A stretch of 7,076 nucleotides of DNA from Chloroflexota bacterium (GTDB lineage: Bacteria > Chloroflexota > Dehalococcoidia > UBA3495), in assembly GCA_002697005.1 (NCBI GenBank), contig NZUD01000089.1:1-7076 (forward strand). Direction: 5' to 3'. The notes under the pieces are model-generated. The model did not search any database, was not told the DNA's origin, and saw only the letters and a program-made list of their open reading frames with translations. The position numbers were made by a program, and so were the translations under genes. Of the stretch, positions 6,048 through 7,076 are shown piece by piece (the first letter of the stretch is position 1; each line of letters opens with the position of its first letter).

Positions 6048-7076
6048 ATGAGATTATCCCTACAGATTAATCATATTTACCGTGGTTGGTGGCTAGCTGG
6101 ACTTGGCGCGGTTGTTATGGCTCTCGGGACAGTCCCGTTGTTCCAAGGTATGCCTGTATGGAATCCAGTACTGAGAAATGCGTTTGGATGGACCGCTGGA
6201 CAGATGTCTTGGGCCTTTGCGGTGACTCGAATCGAAGGTGGTATCCTCGGCCCTCTAGAAGGGATTCTCATAGAGCGTTTGGGACCGCGTCGGATGGTCT
6301 CGATCGGCCTCCCCATATTGGGAGCTGGTTTCATTTTTCTGAGCCAGACGTCCGAACTTTGGCACCTTTACGCTTCTTTTGGAATCATGAGCTTTGGAGC
6401 CGCTTTGGGCGGTTGGCTGCCAATGATGACCGTCATGAACCATTGGTTCGTCCGCAAAAAAACGCAGGCGATGGCGGTGGTCATGGAAGGGTTTGCTGTC
6501 GGAGGGATTGGCATACCATTTTTCCTGGCTTGGTGTATAGGGGGTACTGACCCAAATATCGCCGAACGATTCGGTTGGAGCACAACTTCTTTTGGCGTAG
6601 GCATCACGATAATACTATTTGCATTCCCGCTGGCTTGGTTGATACGCAATAGACCAGAAGAGGTCGGGTTACGCCCGGATGGAGATGTAGATGATAGATG
6701 CGACTCTTTAACGAATTCTGGTACCTCAGCCACTACAGAGACGGAGTTGGTTGGTTATTCCTGGCAGCAGGCCATAAGGACGCGTACATTTTGGTTGATT
6801 AGCTTCGGACATGCATGTTCATCTATCGTCATAGTGAGCATCATGGTGCATCTTGGGTTACTTCTCGATGATAGGGGTTATTCTTTACCGACGATTAGCG
6901 CGATCGTGGGTACCTATACTGGCGTTAATGCGGTATTTATCTTGATCGGAGGTTATCTGGGAGACCGTGTGCCGATACGTTTCGCAGCATTTGGATTCTC
7001 ATTTATACAGTCTTTCGCAGTAGTAATATTGGTTTTTAACGATGGTATAGGGATGGCGTTTTTGTTTGCGGTTGTA
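6048..7076 (+). CDS. MFS transporter, MCT/oxalate-formate antiporter-like (partial, runs off right edge)
   Basis: 343 codons from ATG at 6048 with no stop before the window ends; a typical member has 400-450 residues, so the last few helices are missing. The earlier ATG at 6043 is out of frame and closes at once. Residues 11-35 form TM1 after a short basic start (YRGWW). A motif-A-like loop EGILIERLGPRR (71-82) joins TM2 and TM3, and the matching loop of the second half, GGYLGDRVPIR (301-311), is also present. The central cytoplasmic linker contains RPEEVGLRPDG (202-212), a phrase usual in MCT/OFA-type MFS proteins, followed by a polar stretch to about 236 and then TM7 near 247. Family members carry monocarboxylates and related organic anions with protons or by exchange; the substrate here is not determined. 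Only a weak AGAG lies before the start. The gene is divergent from the solute-binding gene. Confidence 0.9.
   Translation, partial: MRLSLQINHIYRGWWLAGLGAVVMALGTVPLFQGMPVWNPVLRNAFGWTAGQMSWAFAVTRIEGGILGPLEGILIERLGPRRMVSIGLPILGAGFIFLSQTSELWHLYASFGIMSFGAALGGWLPMMTVMNHWFVRKKTQAMAVVMEGFAVGGIGIPFFLAWCIGGTDPNIAERFGWSTTSFGVGITIILFAFPLAWLIRNRPEEVGLRPDGDVDDRCDSLTNSGTSATTETELVGYSWQQAIRTRTFWLISFGHACSSIVIVSIMVHLGLLLDDRGYSLPTISAIVGTYTGVNAVFILIGGYLGDRVPIRFAAFGFSFIQSFAVVILVFNDGIGMAFLFAVV

Noticed and set aside
6086..6550. Plus-strand open frame of 154 codons inside the MFS region
   Set aside because: It is out of frame with the MFS gene that starts at 6048, which has clear family motifs throughout; the product is rich in Arg/Trp and resembles nothing.
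6368..6733. Minus-strand open frame of 121 codons opposite the MFS gene
   Set aside because: Antisense to well-supported coding sequence and without any recognisable motif.

Overview
The window looks like a piece of a free-living bacterial chromosome of moderate GC. The protein mix is a large CRTAC1-like FG-GAP/ASPIC protein, a family 5 solute-binding lipoprotein with a Ser/Ala/Pro linker, an N-terminal zinc-ribbon protein and an MCT/OFA-like MFS carrier. This resembles marine or environmental Chloroflexota (SAR202/Dehalococcoidia-like) genomes. That placement is inference from gene style only; there is no rRNA or other marker gene here.

Layout from left to right. At 1-127 (minus) lies the start of a gene whose product opens with a CxxC-x10-CxxC zinc ribbon; the rest is outside the window. 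At 197-3214 (minus) is one intact 1005-residue gene that joins three parts: a DUF318/ArsP-like permease, an IPT/TIG domain, and a seven-motif FG-GAP propeller capped by an ASPIC/UnbV domain. This is the most unusual item. Positions 3215-3601 are non-coding, with a perfect 15-bp hairpin terminator at 3450-3488 and small inverted repeats nearer the permease gene. At 3602-5407 (minus) is a complete extracellular solute-binding lipoprotein of the oligopeptide/nickel family, with a strong Shine-Dalgarno and a good sigma70-like promoter at 5503-5531. Positions 5408-6047 hold no intact gene. They contain a short minus-strand reading frame (5620-5997) that looks like a broken remnant of a TrkA-C/RCK_C-bearing transporter. 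From 6048 to the right edge (plus) runs the first 343 residues of an MFS transporter.

The minus-strand genes probably form two transcripts: the solute-binding protein, ended by the hairpin, and then the fusion permease, possibly with the zinc-ribbon gene 69 bases downstream. The MFS gene is divergent from these. The shared theme is envelope transport: solute capture, a probable metal or metalloid permease with a large presumed extracytoplasmic domain, and an organic-anion-type MFS carrier. No ABC permease or ATPase partner for the binding protein is present in the window. No RNA genes, CRISPR array or insertion sequence were seen.
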